64,000 nt of DNA from Comamonadaceae bacterium (GCA_027491035.1 JAIXWZ010000009.1:1-64000); one strand, 5' to 3'. Shown: positions 36,057 to 48,231, numbered from the stretch's first letter. Numbers and translations are program-made. The notes: generated by a model not told the origin, from the sequence alone.

Positions 36057-38414
36057 TCAGCCGTTTGCTGCAGCCTTGCCCGATCCTTGCAGCAGCCCCA
36101 GCAACTGCTCCACATCGACAGGCTTGACCAGGTAGTGGTCAAAGCCGGCGGCCAGCGCCGCCTCTTGCTCCTGCGGTTGGGCGTAGCCGCTTAATGCCAG
36201 GATGCGGGCGCCGCGGCTGGCGGGGTCTTGCCGCAGCTGGCGCGCCAGTTGGCGCCCATCCATGCCGGGCAGGCCAATGTCCAGGATGAACACCTGCGGC
36301 TGTTGGCGCTGCGCGATCAGCAGGGCCTGCTGGGCGTCGTGGGCCACCTCGCAGCGGTGACCGCAGGCCTGCAGAAACATCATCAGCGTTCGCGCGGCAT
36401 CGACGTTGTCGTCAACCACCAAGATCTTCAGGTTCGGCTCGTCCGAGGCCGACGCACTGCGCGCCGGCGCGGTGGCGCCCGTCTCTTCGGGCATCGCGTG
36501 TGACTCTTGCACTCGGGGCAGCCGCACAGTAAAGGCGCTGCCGCACCCGGGGCCTGCGCTGGCCGCTTGCACCTGCCCACCGTGCAGGTCGATGAGTTTC
36601 TTGACCAGCGCCAGCCCAATGCCCAGTCCACCTTGGTGGCGATCGACGCCGCGCTCGGCCTGCGAAAACAGCTCAAAAGCGTGCTCCAGCGTGCGCCGGT
36701 CCATGCCGATGCCGTTGTCGCTTACGCGCACCTGCACCACGTCGGCATCGATTTCGGCGCTAAGGTGGATGTGCCCGCCTGCGGGCGTGTACTTGGCCGC
36801 GTTGTGCAGCAGGTTCGACAGGATTTGCACCAGCCGCTTGTCATCGCCGCGCACGCCCAGCCGATGCGCCGGCAGTTGCAGCTGCAGCACGTGCGACAGG
36901 CTTTGCAGCAGCGGCCGCACTTGCTCGATGGCCTCGTGCACCAGCGGGCGCAGATCGAGCTCTCGGCTGTCAATCTCGATGAGTCCGCGGCTGACCCGCG
37001 AGGCATCGAGCAGGTCGTCGATCAGGCCGCGCATGTGGCGCACCTGACGCGTGATCACGGCGCTGGTGTCGGCCATGCTCTCCGGCGCCGTGTCGGCGCG
37101 GCCCAGCATTTCAGCGGCCATGGCAATCGGTGCCAGCGGATTGCGCAGCTCATGGGCCAGCATGGCCAAAAACTCGTCTTTGCGGCTGTTGGCGTTCTTG
37201 AGCGCCTGCTCGGCCAGCACGCGCTCGCCGATGTCCAGCGCCACCACGACCGCGCCATCGATGGCCTTGTCCGCGTCCCGGGTGGGTTCGGCCGAGACCA
37301 GATAGATGCCCCGTCTCTGTCCGTCGGCCGGTGAGATGATCTCGAGCACCTCGCGCACTGTCTGCCCGCGCAGGGCGCGCACCAGCGGCCACTGCGAACC
37401 GCGCAAGGGCTGGCCATGGCGGGGGCCGCCGTCGGCCCAGCGTCCGACCCACCGTGGGTTGGCATGGGCGCGCAGATCGCCCCAAAGCTGGCGCGCGGTC
37501 GAGTTGACCAAGGTGGTGCGCTGCTGGCGATCGACCACCAGCACCGCTGCCGGTGTGGCCTCGACCATGGCGGCCAGCCGGTTGCGCTCGAGCTCGGCCC
37601 GCCGGGCGGCATCCCGGGCTTTGTGTTCGCTATGCTGCAGTCGCTGCTCGGCATGCACCTGTGCGGTGATGTTTTTAAGCAGCACGGCGAGCTGGCGGCT
37701 GCCCGGCCCGCCCAAGCGCATGATCCAGGTTTCAAAGGATTGGTCGGTCGAGCGAAGCGTCACCGTGGTGTGCAGGGTTTGCCCGCTGGCCAGCACGCTT
37801 TCAAACGCCCGCGGCCAAAAGGGCTCGCGCTGCTCGATGATCTCTGTAATTCGTCGCCCGACCAGGCCCCGCAGACCGGAATGTTCTTCATAGGCCGGGT
37901 TGGTCTCCAGGTAGCGGTAGTCGCTTAGCTTGCCCTCAACCGGCTCGAGCATCTCGACGCGGCAAAAGCCCAGATCCATGGCGTAGATCACCGCGGCATA
38001 GTCCATGCGCTCGCGCCAGCGCGCTTGCATATGGGCCAGGGTGCCGATCAGCAGCACGCCATGGGTGCCACCGGGCTCGCCTTGCAGGGGGTGCAGGCAG
38101 CACGGTTGGCGCGCGCTGCTGCCTGGCCGGTGCGGCAATCTGTAGGCGGCGTCCTGCAGCTCCAGCGCCCGACCGGTGCGCAGCACCTGCTGCACGTCGG
38201 GCTCGAGCGCGATCGCAAGCTCGGCTGCGCTGCATCCGAACGCCGCCTCGGTGCAGCTGGCAAGGGCCTGGTTGAATATCGGCGCCCTCTGGCCCTGCCA
38301 CCATAGCATCATGGGCATGGGGCTGGCATGGCACAGCTGCCGCGCGGCCACGAGAGCAGCTGGGGTGTCTGAGGGGCCGGTCAAGGCATGGGCCGTTTCG
38401 GTCGGAAGGTACAC
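36057..38414 (-). CDS. Hybrid sensor histidine kinase/response regulator (start uncertain; open frame extends to 38630)
   Basis: PAS-like regions, H-box FLAMLAHELRNPLAPIAMAAEML, ATPase GLGIGLALVKKLIDLHGG, C-terminal receiver KILVVDDNVDAARTLMMFLQ...LDIGLPGMDG. GTG at 38414 with AGGGG upstream is a plausible start. Confidence 0.88.
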   Translation of the reverse strand: MYLPTETAHALTGPSDTPAALVAARQLCHASPMPMMLWWQGQRAPIFNQALASCTEAAFGCSAAELAIALEPDVQQVLRTGRALELQDAAYRLPHRPGSSARQPCCLHPLQGEPGGTHGVLLIGTLAHMQARWRERMDYAAVIYAMDLGFCRVEMLEPVEGKLSDYRYLETNPAYEEHSGLRGLVGRRITEIIEQREPFWPRAFESVLASGQTLHTTVTLRSTDQSFETWIMRLGGPGSRQLAVLLKNITAQVHAEQRLQHSEHKARDAARRAELERNRLAAMVEATPAAVLVVDRQQRTTLVNSTARQLWGDLRAHANPRWVGRWADGGPRHGQPLRGSQWPLVRALRGQTVREVLEIISPADGQRRGIYLVSAEPTRDADKAIDGAVVVALDIGERVLAEQALKNANSRKDEFLAMLAHELRNPLAPIAMAAEMLGRADTAPESMADTSAVITRQVRHMRGLIDDLLDASRVSRGLIEIDSRELDLRPLVHEAIEQVRPLLQSLSHVLQLQLPAHRLGVRGDDKRLVQILSNLLHNAAKYTPAGGHIHLSAEIDADVVQVRVSDNGIGMDRRTLEHAFELFSQAERGVDRHQGGLGIGLALVKKLIDLHGGQVQAASAGPGCGSAFTVRLPRVQESHAMPEETGATAPARSASASDEPNLKILVVDDNVDAARTLMMFLQACGHRCEVAHDAQQALLIAQRQQPQVFILDIGLPGMDGRQLARQLRQDPASRGARILALSGYAQPQEQEAALAAGFDHYLVKPVDVEQLLGLLQGSGKAAANG

Positions 38415-38577
38415 GCGAGCCCCTGCGCGCAGGGATGAGGCCCTGGGTTCAGGCCGCTGCGTTGGGGGTGTGCCAGATTCTCGAGCAGGAAGGACAGGTT
38501 TGGACAGCTCATCCGTAACGCGCCTGGGCACGCCGTGCCTTTGGCGCTTGAATTTATCCCTGACCTTGTCCGTCCAA

Positions 38578-38595
38578 TAGTTTAGAACTAAACTA
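38578..38595. promoter_or_regulatory. Candidate operator: 8-bp inverted repeat TAGTTTAG-AA-CTAAACTA
   Basis: Perfect 8-bp arms with a 2-bp centre, AT-rich in a GC-rich context, 55 bp upstream of the ATG at 38651. Confidence 0.6.
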
Positions 38596-38650
38596 AATGC
38601 CATCAAACGGTCGACGCGCAAAGAGCGCATCGGCTGGACCAGGAGTTGTC

Positions 38651-40984
38651 ATGAAGATCGTTTGCATGGGCGGTGGGCCGGCCGGCCTGTACTTTGCGCT
38701 GTTGATGAAGCAGCTCGATCCCACGCACACGGTCACGGTGGTCGAGCGCAACAAGCCCTACGACACCTTTGGCTGGGGCGTGGTGTTCTCCGATGCGACC
38801 ATGGAAAACATGCGCGCCTGGGACACGCCGACGGCCGATGCGATCGAGCAGGCCTTCAACCACTGGGACGACATCGAGCTGCTGTTCAAGGGCCGTGTCA
38901 TCCGCTCGGGCGGCCATGGCTTTGTGGGCATCGGGCGCAAGAAGCTGCTCAACATCTTGCAGGCGCGCTGCGAGGCACTGGGCGTCGAGTTGGTGTTTGA
39001 GAGCGAGGCCGACAGCGATCTGGATTTTCCCGATGCCGATCTGGTGGTGGCCTGCGATGGCGTCAACTCACGCGTGCGCGGCCGCTACCCCGAGGTGTTC
39101 AAGCCGGACATCGTGACCCGGCCCAACCGCTTCATCTGGCTGGGCACGAACAAGCTCTACGATGCCTTCACCTTCCTGTTCGAGAAGACCGAGCACGGCT
39201 GGTTCCAGGCCCATGTCTACAAGTTCGACGAGAACACCACCACCTTCATCGTCGAATGCCCCGAGTCGGTCTGGCTCGCCCACGGCCTGGACAAGGCCGA
39301 TCAGGAGCAGTCGATCGCGTTTTGCGAGCAGGTGTTCGCTGCCAATTTGCAGGGCGCCAAGCTGATGACCAACGCGCGCCACTTGCGCGGCTCGGCCTGG
39401 CTCAATTTCCAGCGCGTGGTCTGTGACCACTGGTGGCTGCGCAACGCGCAGGGCAGCCATGTGGTGCTCATGGGCGATGCGGTGCACACCGCGCATTTTG
39501 CGATCGGCTCGGGCACCAAGCTGGCGATCGAAGACGCCATTGAGCTCACGCGCCAGTTCAAGCGACTGGGCGATGACCCCGCCCGTCTGCCCGATGTGCT
39601 CAAGGCCTACCAGGAGGTGCGGCGGGTGGAGACGCTGCGCATCCAGAACGCCGCCTGGAACGCCATGGAGTGGTTTGAAGTCTGCGGCAGCCGCTACTGC
39701 GACCAACTCGAGCCCGAGCAGTTCATGTACTCCATGCTCACCCGCAGCCAGCGCATCAGCCATGAAAACCTGCGCTTGCGCGACAAGGCCTGGCTCGAAG
39801 GCTATGAGACCTGGTTCGCCCAGCGTGCAGGCGTGCAGCCGGCGGGCACACCGCCGCCGCCCATGTTCACGCCCTACACGGTGCGCGGCGTGACGCTTAA
39901 AAACCGCATCGTGGTCTCGCCGATGGCGCAGTACTCGGCGCAAGATGGGCAGGTGGGCGAGTACCACCTGGTGCATCTGGGCGCGCGCGCCATGGGGGGC
40001 GCCGCGCTGGTGATGGCCGAGATGACCTGCGTCAGCGCCGAAGGCCGCATCACGCCGGGTTGCCCGGGCCTGTACCGGCCCGAGCACACCCAGGCGTATG
40101 CGCGCATCGCCGCCTGGATTCATCAGAACACCGATGCCAAGTTCGGCATCCAGATCGGTCATGCCGGCGCCAAGGGCTCGACCCGCCGCGCCTGGGACGG
40201 CATTGATCAGCCTTTGCCCGAGGACGGGGATGAGCCCAACTGGCCGCTGATCTCGGCCTCACCGCAGCAGTATCTGGAGGGCGTGAGCGCATCTTCTCGT
40301 GCCATGACCCGCGCCGACATGGACGAGGTGCGCGAGCAGTTTGTGGCCAGCACGCGCGCGGCTGCGCAAGCCGGTGCCGATTGGCTCGAGCTGCACTGCG
40401 CGCATGGCTATCTGCTGTCGAGCTTTATCTCGCCCCTGACCAACCGGCGCACCGATGAATACGGCGGCAGCTTGCAAAACCGCCTGCGCTACCCACTCGA
40501 AGTGTTTGCCGCGGTGCGTGCGGCCTGGCCCGAGCCGCTGCCGATGTCGGTGCGCATTTCCGCTCACGACTGGGTCGACGGCGGCATCACCCCCGAGGAC
40601 GCGGTGCACATTGCGCGCGCCTTCAAGGACGCCGGCGCCGATTTGATCGACTGCTCATCGGGGCAGGTGAGCAAGAAAGAAAAGCCGGTCTATGGACGCA
40701 TGTTCCAGACCCCATTTGCCGACCGCATCCGCCAGGAGGCCGGCATTGCCACCATCGCCGTCGGCGCGATCAGCGAGGCCGACCATGCCAACAGCATCCT
40801 GGCCGCCGGGCGGGCCGATTTGTGTGCGGTGGCCCGCCCCCACCTGGCCAACCCGGCTTGGACCTTGAGTGAGGCGGCCAAGATCGGCTACAGGCCGATC
40901 GCCTGGCCGCGCCCCTACCAGTCGGCCAAGGCGCAGATGGAGGCCAACTTCCAGCGCGAGAAAAGCGCGCAGGGCGGCAAATAA
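38651..40984 (+). CDS. Bifunctional FAD monooxygenase/OYE-like oxidoreductase (salicylyl-CoA 5-hydroxylase / 2-aminobenzoyl-CoA monooxygenase-reductase family)
   Basis: N-terminal FAD motif [21 protein letters not shown] and [23 protein letters not shown]-terminal old-yellow-enzyme domain ([40 protein letters not shown]). Confidence 0.92.
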   Translation: MKIVCMGGGPAGLYFALLMKQLDPTHTVTVVERNKPYDTFGWGVVFSDATMENMRAWDTPTADAIEQAFNHWDDIELLFKGRVIRSGGHGFVGIGRKKLLNILQARCEALGVELVFESEADSDLDFPDADLVVACDGVNSRVRGRYPEVFKPDIVTRPNRFIWLGTNKLYDAFTFLFEKTEHGWFQAHVYKFDENTTTFIVECPESVWLAHGLDKADQEQSIAFCEQVFAANLQGAKLMTNARHLRGSAWLNFQRVVCDHWWLRNAQGSHVVLMGDAVHTAHFAIGSGTKLAIEDAIELTRQFKRLGDDPARLPDVLKAYQEVRRVETLRIQNAAWNAMEWFEVCGSRYCDQLEPEQFMYSMLTRSQRISHENLRLRDKAWLEGYETWFAQRAGVQPAGTPPPPMFTPYTVRGVTLKNRIVVSPMAQYSAQDGQVGEYHLVHLGARAMGGAALVMAEMTCVSAEGRITPGCPGLYRPEHTQAYARIAAWIHQNTDAKFGIQIGHAGAKGSTRRAWDGIDQPLPEDGDEPNWPLISASPQQYLEGVSASSRAMTRADMDEVREQFVASTRAAAQAGADWLELHCAHGYLLSSFISPLTNRRTDEYGGSLQNRLRYPLEVFAAVRAAWPEPLPMSVRISAHDWVDGGITPEDAVHIARAFKDAGADLIDCSSGQVSKKEKPVYGRMFQTPFADRIRQEAGIATIAVGAISEADHANSILAAGRADLCAVARPHLANPAWTLSEAAKIGYRPIAWPRPYQSAKAQMEANFQREKSAQGGK

Positions 40985-40997
40985 CCAGGAGCACGTT

Positions 40998-41843
<846 letters not shown>

Positions 41844-41853
41844 GGGAGCAGGC

Positions 41854-43017
41854 ATGGCCGATGGCACGTATCTGGACTGGCCCTTTTTCGAGCCCCGCCA
41901 TGCCGAGCTCGCCCGCCGGCTCGATGCCTGGGCGGGTGAACACATCGGTGCGCATGCCGGTGGCGATGTCGACGCCCAGTGCCGCGAACTGGTGCGCCAG
42001 CTCGGCCAGGGCGGCTGGCTCTCGCACGCGGTCGCCGGCCGCGACGTGGGCGGCCATGCCGATGTCATTGACACCCGCGCGATCTGCCTGATCCGTGAGA
42101 CGCTGGCCCGCCATGACGGCCTGGCCGACTTCGCGTTTGCGATGCAGGGTCTGGGCTCGGGCGCGATCAGTTTGCAAGGCACGCCCGAGCAGCGCCGGCG
42201 CTACCTGCCCCGCGTGGCCAGCGGGCAGGCGCTGGCCGCCTTTGCCCTGTCGGAGCCGCAGGCCGGGTCGGACGTGGCGGCGCTGGCCTGCAGCGCCCGC
42301 AGCGAGGGCGACAGCTATGTGATCGATGGCCAAAAGACCTGGATCTCCAATGGCGGCATCGCCGATTTTTATGTGCTGTTTGCGCGCACGGGCGAGGCGC
42401 CTGGGGCCCGCGGCATCAGCGCCTTCATCGTCGATGCGGATCAGCCGGGGCTGCACATTGCCGAGCGCATCGAGGTGATCGCGCCACACCCGCTGGCGCG
42501 TCTGGAGTTCAAGGGCTGCCGTATCCCGGTCAGCGCGCGTCTGGGCGCTGCCGGCGAGGGCTTCAAGCTGGCCATGCGCACGCTCGATGTGTTTCGCACC
42601 TCGGTGGCCGCCGCCGCCCTGGGCTTTGCGCGCCGCGCGCTCGACGAGGCGTTGGCGCGGGCCCAGTCGCGCCAGATGTTTGGCGGCGTGCTGGCCGATT
42701 TTCAGCTCACGCAGGCCAAGCTGGCGCAGATGGCCACGGCCATCGACTCGGCCGCCTTGCTCACCTACCGCGCCGCCTGGCAGCGCGATCAGGGCCGGGG
42801 GGTCACCCGCGAGGCGGCCATGGCCAAGATGGTGGCCACCGAGAACGCCCAGCAGGTCATCGACGCGGCGGTGCAGTTGTGGGGCGGGCTGGGCGTGGTC
42901 AGCCAGATGCCGGTTGAGCGGCTTTACCGAGAAATCCGGGCGCTGCGCATCTACGAGGGTGCCACCGAGGTCCAGCAATTGATCATTGCGCGTGAGTTGC
43001 TCAAGGGCGGTGCCTGA
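41854..43017 (+). CDS. Acyl-CoA dehydrogenase family protein
   Basis: [70 protein letters not shown]. Confidence 0.93.
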   Translation: MADGTYLDWPFFEPRHAELARRLDAWAGEHIGAHAGGDVDAQCRELVRQLGQGGWLSHAVAGRDVGGHADVIDTRAICLIRETLARHDGLADFAFAMQGLGSGAISLQGTPEQRRRYLPRVASGQALAAFALSEPQAGSDVAALACSARSEGDSYVIDGQKTWISNGGIADFYVLFARTGEAPGARGISAFIVDADQPGLHIAERIEVIAPHPLARLEFKGCRIPVSARLGAAGEGFKLAMRTLDVFRTSVAAAALGFARRALDEALARAQSRQMFGGVLADFQLTQAKLAQMATAIDSAALLTYRAAWQRDQGRGVTREAAMAKMVATENAQQVIDAAVQLWGGLGVVSQMPVERLYREIRALRIYEGATEVQQLIIARELLKGGA

Positions 43018-43090
43018 GCCGCGCGTGGCCCGGCCCCAACCCTTGGCAATGGCTGTGCAGGCAACCCCAATTTGACCAGGAGAGACAGTG

Positions 43091-43483
43091 ATGCAGGTGC
43101 TACTTCCCCCCGGCTGGCCGCGGCCCAAGGGCTATGCCAATGGCGTGGCCGCCAGCGGCCGCATGGTGTTCGTGGCGGGCATGATCGGCTGGGACGCGCA
43201 GGGCGTGTTCCACAGCGATGACCTGGTCGATCAGGTGCAGCAGGCGCTTGACCATGTGGTGGCGGTGCTGGCCGAAGCCGGCGCCAAGCCCGAACACATC
43301 GTGCGCATGACCTGGTATGTGACCGACAAGCGCGAGTACCTGGCCGCCTCGGCGCGCATTGGCCAGATCTTTCGCCAGACCATCGGCAGTTTCAGCATCG
43401 CGATGACGGCGGTGGAGGTCAGCGCCCTCATCGAGGACAGAGCCAAGGTCGAGATCGAGGTCACGGCGGTCGTGCCAGAATAG
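43091..43483 (+). CDS. RidA family protein
   Basis: PKGYANGVAASGRMVFVAGMIGWDAQG...HIVRMTWYVTDKREYLA. Confidence 0.88.
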   Translation: MQVLLPPGWPRPKGYANGVAASGRMVFVAGMIGWDAQGVFHSDDLVDQVQQALDHVVAVLAEAGAKPEHIVRMTWYVTDKREYLAASARIGQIFRQTIGSFSIAMTAVEVSALIEDRAKVEIEVTAVVPE

Positions 43484-43494
43484 GCGCCGTGCTT

Positions 43495-43520
43495 CAAATG
43501 TTCTGTCAATAGGACATTTG
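43495..43520. promoter_or_regulatory. Candidate operator upstream of gcdH: CAAATGTTCT-GTCAAT-AGGACATTTG
   Basis: 10-bp arms matching at 9/10 positions around a 6-bp centre; 125 bp upstream of the gcdH start. Confidence 0.5.
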
Positions 43521-43645
43521 CAGGGCCTGCGGCCTGCTCGGGCATCGGCCCGCGGTGCAGCAGCCCCGCCCCTGCGGCGCTATGCTGGGGGTCGTTGCCG
43601 GTGCCCTGTCCCGCCAAGTTGTCTTCGTTTCCAAGGAGTTCCTTC

Positions 43646-44827
43646 GTGTCCAAAGCTGCTTTTTCCTGGTCCGACCCGTTCCGTCTTGATGACCAGCTCA
43701 CGGCCGACGAGCGCCAGGTGCGCGATGCAGCCCATGCCTATTGCCAGGAAAAGCTGCTGCCGCGGGTGCAGATGGCCTTTCGCAACGAGCAGACCGACCG
43801 TGCCATCTTCAACGAAATGGGCGAGCTCGGCCTGCTGGGCCCGACGATTCCCGAGCAGTACGGCGGCGCGGGCCTGAACTATGTGTGCTACGGGCTGGTG
43901 GCCCGCGAGGTCGAGCGGGTCGACTCGGGCTACCGCTCCATGATGAGCGTGCAGTCTTCGTTGGTGATGGTGCCGATCAATGAATTTGGCAGCGAGGCAC
44001 TCAAGCAAAAATACCTGCCCAAACTGGCCACCGGGCAATGGGTGGGCTGCTTCGGCCTGACCGAGCCCGATCATGGCTCCGACCCGGCCGGCATGATCAC
44101 CCGCGCTCGCAAGGTGCCTGGCGGCTACAGCCTGTCGGGCGCCAAGATGTGGATTTCCAACAGCCCGATTGCCGATGTCTTTCTGGTCTGGGCCAAGGAC
44201 GACGAGGGCGCGATCCGCGGCTTCGTGCTGGAAAAAGGCTGGAAGGGCCTGAGCGCGCCGGCAGTGCATGGCAAGGTCGGACTGCGCGCCTCGATCACGG
44301 GCGAGATCGTGATGGACGAGGTGTTTTGCCCCGAGGAGAACGCCTTTGCCGAGGTGCGCGGCCTCAAGGGCCCGTTCACCTGCCTCAACAGCGCCCGCTA
44401 CGGCATCGCCTGGGGCGCGCTGGGCGCGGCCGAAGATTGCTACCTGCGTGCGCGCCAGTATGTGCTTGACCGCCAGCAGTTTGGCCGGCCCTTGGCGGCC
44501 AACCAGCTCATTCAAAAGAAGCTCGCCGACATGGTCACCGAGATCAGCCTCGGGCTGCAAGGCTGCCTGCGCCTGGGCCGCATGAAGGACGAGGGCACGG
44601 CCGCGGTGGAGATCACCTCCATCCTCAAGCGCAACAGCTGCGGCAAGGCGCTCGACATCGCCCGCGCTGCGCGCGACATGATGGGCGGCAACGGCATCAG
44701 CGACGAATACGGCGTGGCGCGCCACCTGGTCAACCTGGAGGTGGTCAACACCTACGAGGGCACGCACGACATTCATGCGCTGATCCTGGGCCGCGCCATC
44801 ACCGGCATCGCCGCGTTCGCAAACTGA
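43646..44827 (+). CDS. gcdH: Glutaryl-CoA dehydrogenase
   Basis: [92 protein letters not shown] start with AAGGAG. Confidence 0.95.
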   Translation: MSKAAFSWSDPFRLDDQLTADERQVRDAAHAYCQEKLLPRVQMAFRNEQTDRAIFNEMGELGLLGPTIPEQYGGAGLNYVCYGLVAREVERVDSGYRSMMSVQSSLVMVPINEFGSEALKQKYLPKLATGQWVGCFGLTEPDHGSDPAGMITRARKVPGGYSLSGAKMWISNSPIADVFLVWAKDDEGAIRGFVLEKGWKGLSAPAVHGKVGLRASITGEIVMDEVFCPEENAFAEVRGLKGPFTCLNSARYGIAWGALGAAEDCYLRARQYVLDRQQFGRPLAANQLIQKKLADMVTEISLGLQGCLRLGRMKDEGTAAVEITSILKRNSCGKALDIARAARDMMGGNGISDEYGVARHLVNLEVVNTYEGTHDIHALILGRAITGIAAFAN

Positions 44828-44862
44828 GCTGGCTGGCTGCGGTTGGCCTTCGGTTGTAATGG

Positions 44863-45777
44863 TCAGCGGTCGAGGATCATGCCATCGCGCAGCACGGCCG
44901 CGCCAGCTTGCTGCAGCTCGCCCAGCACGCTGCCCAGCCACTGCTCCATGCTGCGCTCTGAAAACCAGCTGCGGTGCACCGTCTGCAGCTGCGGTGTGCG
45001 GCAGGCCCAGGCGATGTAGTCGCTCAGCCGCTGCTGCTGCACCTCAAGCAACTTGAACTTGAGCAGCACTTTGGCCCCGTGCTTGGCATGGCGCCGCGGG
45101 TCTTGCACGAAGCTGGCCAGGCGCTCGCGGGCGCGAACCATGACCTCTGACCGATAGGCGAACACCGGGCCGTGTCCGGGCACCACGGTCACCGGCTCGA
45201 GCGATTCGATCAGGTCGAGTGTGCGGCCCACCTCGTCGAAGGCCTGTACGCCCTCGAGCTCGGGGAAGATGGCGCCAAAGCCGTTTTCCCACAGGGCATC
45301 GGCCGACACCAGCGTGCGGCTGAGCGGCTCGAACAGCACCACGCTGTGCGGATCGTGCCCGGCAGCTGCATGAATCTGCCAGCTGCGATCGCCCAGATCG
45401 ATGGCCTGGCCGGGCTGCAGCAGGCCGTCTTGGCGAAAGCGCGGGCAGTGTTGTCCGGTGGGCTGGTAGCTCAAAGCTTGCACGTCCCAGGCCACCACTT
45501 GGGCTGCCTGCCCGGGCGGGATCAGCGTGCGCATGGCTGCAAACTGCTGCTGCAAGGCCGCGTTGCCGCCGCAGTGGTCGCTGTGCAGGTGGGTGTTGAG
45601 CAGCAGCTGCGGCCCGCTTGGCCCGAAGGCCGCCTGCACCAGCGCCACCGTCTGCGCCTCATGGCTGACATAGCCGGTGTCGATGGCCGCGCTGCAGCGC
45701 CCATGGGCGAGCACCAGGTTGGCCGAAAGCCAGCCGCGCTCGACCACTTGCAGGCCGGGAAAAAGCAACTCACCCAT
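44863..45777 (-). CDS. MBL fold metallo-hydrolase
   Basis: LLLNTHLHSDHCGGNAALQ (HxHxDH), VVPGHGPVF. Confidence 0.88.
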   Translation of the reverse strand: MGELLFPGLQVVERGWLSANLVLAHGRCSAAIDTGYVSHEAQTVALVQAAFGPSGPQLLLNTHLHSDHCGGNAALQQQFAAMRTLIPPGQAAQVVAWDVQALSYQPTGQHCPRFRQDGLLQPGQAIDLGDRSWQIHAAAGHDPHSVVLFEPLSRTLVSADALWENGFGAIFPELEGVQAFDEVGRTLDLIESLEPVTVVPGHGPVFAYRSEVMVRARERLASFVQDPRRHAKHGAKVLLKFKLLEVQQQRLSDYIAWACRTPQLQTVHRSWFSERSMEQWLGSVLGELQQAGAAVLRDGMILDR

Positions 45778-47359
45778 GGGGCCGCGCTGCGCCAGTACGC
45801 CGGCCGATGGCCGCCAGCACGCCCAGCAGGGCCCAGCCGTACCAGGGCAGCAGGCCCAGCAGGGCCACGGCCCGCGCGTACAGCGTCAGCCCCTCGTGGC
45901 CTTGCACCTGGGCCTGAAGTCGGCCTTGGGTGTGCCTCGGCAGGGCATGGGTGACGCGCCCGTGGGCATCGATCACCACGGTCGCTCCAGTGTTGGTCGC
46001 CCGCACCATGGGCCGGCCCAGCTCGAGCGTGCGCATGCGCGAAATGTGCAGATGCTGATCGATCGCCACCGTGTCGCCGAACCAGCCGATGTTGCTCACA
46101 TTGACCATGATGGTGGGCGCTTGCTGCGGGTTAGCAAAGCGCGCGCCGAGCTCCTCGCCAAACAGGTCTTCGTAGCAAATGTTGGGCGCCAGCCGCTCAC
46201 CTTGCCAGACAAAGGAGGCCTGGCCCACGGCGCCGCGGTTGAAGTCGCCCAGCGGGATGTTCATCATCTGGACAAACCATTTGAACAGGGGCGGAATGAG
46301 TTCGCCAAAGGGCACCAGGTGGTGCTTGTCATAGCGGTAGAGCGGGGCCTGGCCAGGCTCCCCCGGCTGAAGGCCGATCACCGAATTGGTGTAACCCTCT
46401 TCGAAAGAGCCCATCGGCATGCCCAGCAGCGCAGCTTGCTGGCCCCGCGCAAAGTGATCGCGCAGATCCTGCCAATAGGCCGCATCGAGCTGCGCGGGCA
46501 GCAGGGGGATGGCGGTCTCGGGCAGCACCACCAGCGAGGTCTGGGCCGCTTTGAGCTCCTGGGCATAAAAGCGCAGCGCCTCTTCCAGGCCCTTGCCGGG
46601 TATGAATTTTTCGTCTTGCGCGATATTGCCTTGCACCAGCGTGAGCGACAGGGCCGGGCGTGGCGCTTGCGTCTGGGTGGGAATCGGCGCCCAGGCCAGG
46701 GCGATGGCTGCGGTCAGCACAAGCAGCGCCGGCCGCAGGCGCTGCTGCTGGCCTTGCGGGGGCACAAGCCACAGCGCCAGGGCCGCAGCCAGTGCCGCCG
46801 ACAGCCAGCTCAGCCCGTGCACGCCGATCCAGCCGGCTAGCGGCCGTGCCCAACCGTCGATATGGGCATAGCCCGATTGCCCCCAGGGGAAACCGGTGAA
46901 CAGCACCACCCGTGCCAGCTCGGCCAGCAGCCACAACCCGGCCCACAGCAGCGCGCGGCGGCCCGTCCCGCCGCTGCGCCAGCGCCAGTAAAGCGCGCCG
47001 GCCAGCGCGTAGTAAAGCCCCAGCGCGGCCGCCAACGCCAGCACCGCCAGCACCGCCAGCACGGCGGGCAGGCCGCCATAGACGTGCATCGAGATGAAGA
47101 GCCACCAGAAAGTGCCGGTGAGCATGGCGGTGGCAAACAGCCAGGCCAGCACGCCGGCTTGCCGGCCGCTGCTGCAGCGCTCGAGCAAGGCCACCAACGC
47201 CACCAAGGAGGCCACCTGCAGCGCCGCCACGGGCTGGCCCTGGGTCCAGCCGAGCGCAAACGGCCAGGCCATGCTCAGCGCGTGGGCCAGTCCGGCGATG
47301 ACGGCCAGCCCAAGCCAGAGGCGGGCGGGCTGGGCGGCGCGTTCGGGTGCGCTGGACAT
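45770..47359 (-). CDS. lnt: Apolipoprotein N-acyltransferase
   Basis: Multi-TM N-terminus, TLVQGNIAQDEKF, VLPETAIPLL, PNICYEDLFGE nitrilase-like catalytic motifs. Confidence 0.94.
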   Translation of the reverse strand: MSSAPERAAQPARLWLGLAVIAGLAHALSMAWPFALGWTQGQPVAALQVASLVALVALLERCSSGRQAGVLAWLFATAMLTGTFWWLFISMHVYGGLPAVLAVLAVLALAAALGLYYALAGALYWRWRSGGTGRRALLWAGLWLLAELARVVLFTGFPWGQSGYAHIDGWARPLAGWIGVHGLSWLSAALAAALALWLVPPQGQQQRLRPALLVLTAAIALAWAPIPTQTQAPRPALSLTLVQGNIAQDEKFIPGKGLEEALRFYAQELKAAQTSLVVLPETAIPLLPAQLDAAYWQDLRDHFARGQQAALLGMPMGSFEEGYTNSVIGLQPGEPGQAPLYRYDKHHLVPFGELIPPLFKWFVQMMNIPLGDFNRGAVGQASFVWQGERLAPNICYEDLFGEELGARFANPQQAPTIMVNVSNIGWFGDTVAIDQHLHISRMRTLELGRPMVRATNTGATVVIDAHGRVTHALPRHTQGRLQAQVQGHEGLTLYARAVALLGLLPWYGWALLGVLAAIGRRTGAARPHG

Positions 47360-47388
47360 GGGAGGCGCTGGCGGCTGCCTGAAGGCGC

Positions 47389-48231
47389 TCAGCTGCTGCG
47401 ATGGACCTTGAACCAGCGCACGGCGCCGCCCCGGGCCAGCTGCACCACAAAGGTCAGGTCGGCCATCGTGTGGGCCTCCCCGCGTTTGGGCACATGCCCC
47501 ATCTGGTGTGCGATCAAGCCGCCGATGGTGTCGAACTCGCCGTGCGGCAGTTGCACGCCAAACGCCTCGTTGATGCGCTCGATCGCGGTATCGCCATTGA
47601 TGCGGTAGCTGCGGTCGGGCAGTGCGAAGATGTCGCCCTCGTTGTCGGCGCCGTCAAACTCGTCTTCGATCTCGCCGACGATCTGCTCGAGCACGTCCTC
47701 GATCGTGATCAGACCCGCCACCCGACCGAACTCGTCGATCACGATGGCCAGGTGGTTGCGGTTGCCCCGGAAGTCGCGCAGCAGGTCGTTGAGACCCTTG
47801 CTCTCGGGCACGAAAACGGCCGGGCGCAGCAGCGCGCGCAAACTGAGCTCGGGCGCGCGCTGCAACTTGAGCAGGTCCTTGGCCAGCAAGATGCCAATGA
47901 TGTTTTCCTTCTCTGCCTCATAGGCCGGAAAGCGCGAGTGCGCGGTTTCGATGATGACGTGCAGCAGCTCGTCGTAGGGCGCATCGATATCAATCAGGTC
48001 CATGCGGGGCGCGGCCACCATGACATCGCCGGCGGTCATGTCCGACATGCGGATCACGCCTTCGAGCATCTCTCGGCTTTGCGCGCCAATGACGTCCTTG
48101 TCTTGCGCTTCGACCAGGGTTTCGATCAGTTCGGCCTTGGAGTCGGGGCCGGGGTGGAGCATTTCGGCCAGCCGTTGCAGCAAGCCACGCTTGTCTTCAG
48201 GCCGCGCAGGCCTGGGGGGGGAGTCGGACAC
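47389..48231 (-). CDS. corC: CorC/HlyC family transporter, CBS domain protein (GTG 48231 or ATG 48279/48285)
   Basis: DKRGLLQRLAEMLHP, VMVAAPRMDLIDIDAP CBS domains, HLAIVIDEFGRVAGLITIEDVLEQIVGEIEDEFD; downstream gene is lnt. Confidence 0.9.
   Translation of the reverse strand: MSDSPPRPARPEDKRGLLQRLAEMLHPGPDSKAELIETLVEAQDKDVIGAQSREMLEGVIRMSDMTAGDVMVAAPRMDLIDIDAPYDELLHVIIETAHSRFPAYEAEKENIIGILLAKDLLKLQRAPELSLRALLRPAVFVPESKGLNDLLRDFRGNRNHLAIVIDEFGRVAGLITIEDVLEQIVGEIEDEFDGADNEGDIFALPDRSYRINGDTAIERINEAFGVQLPHGEFDTIGGLIAHQMGHVPKRGEAHTMADLTFVVQLARGGAVRWFKVHRSS

Noticed and set aside
38415-38630. N-terminal extension of the hybrid histidine kinase ORF to 38630
   Set aside because: It runs through the AT-rich palindrome and likely divergent promoter and shows no domain; a start at or downstream of 38414 is more likely, though not proven.
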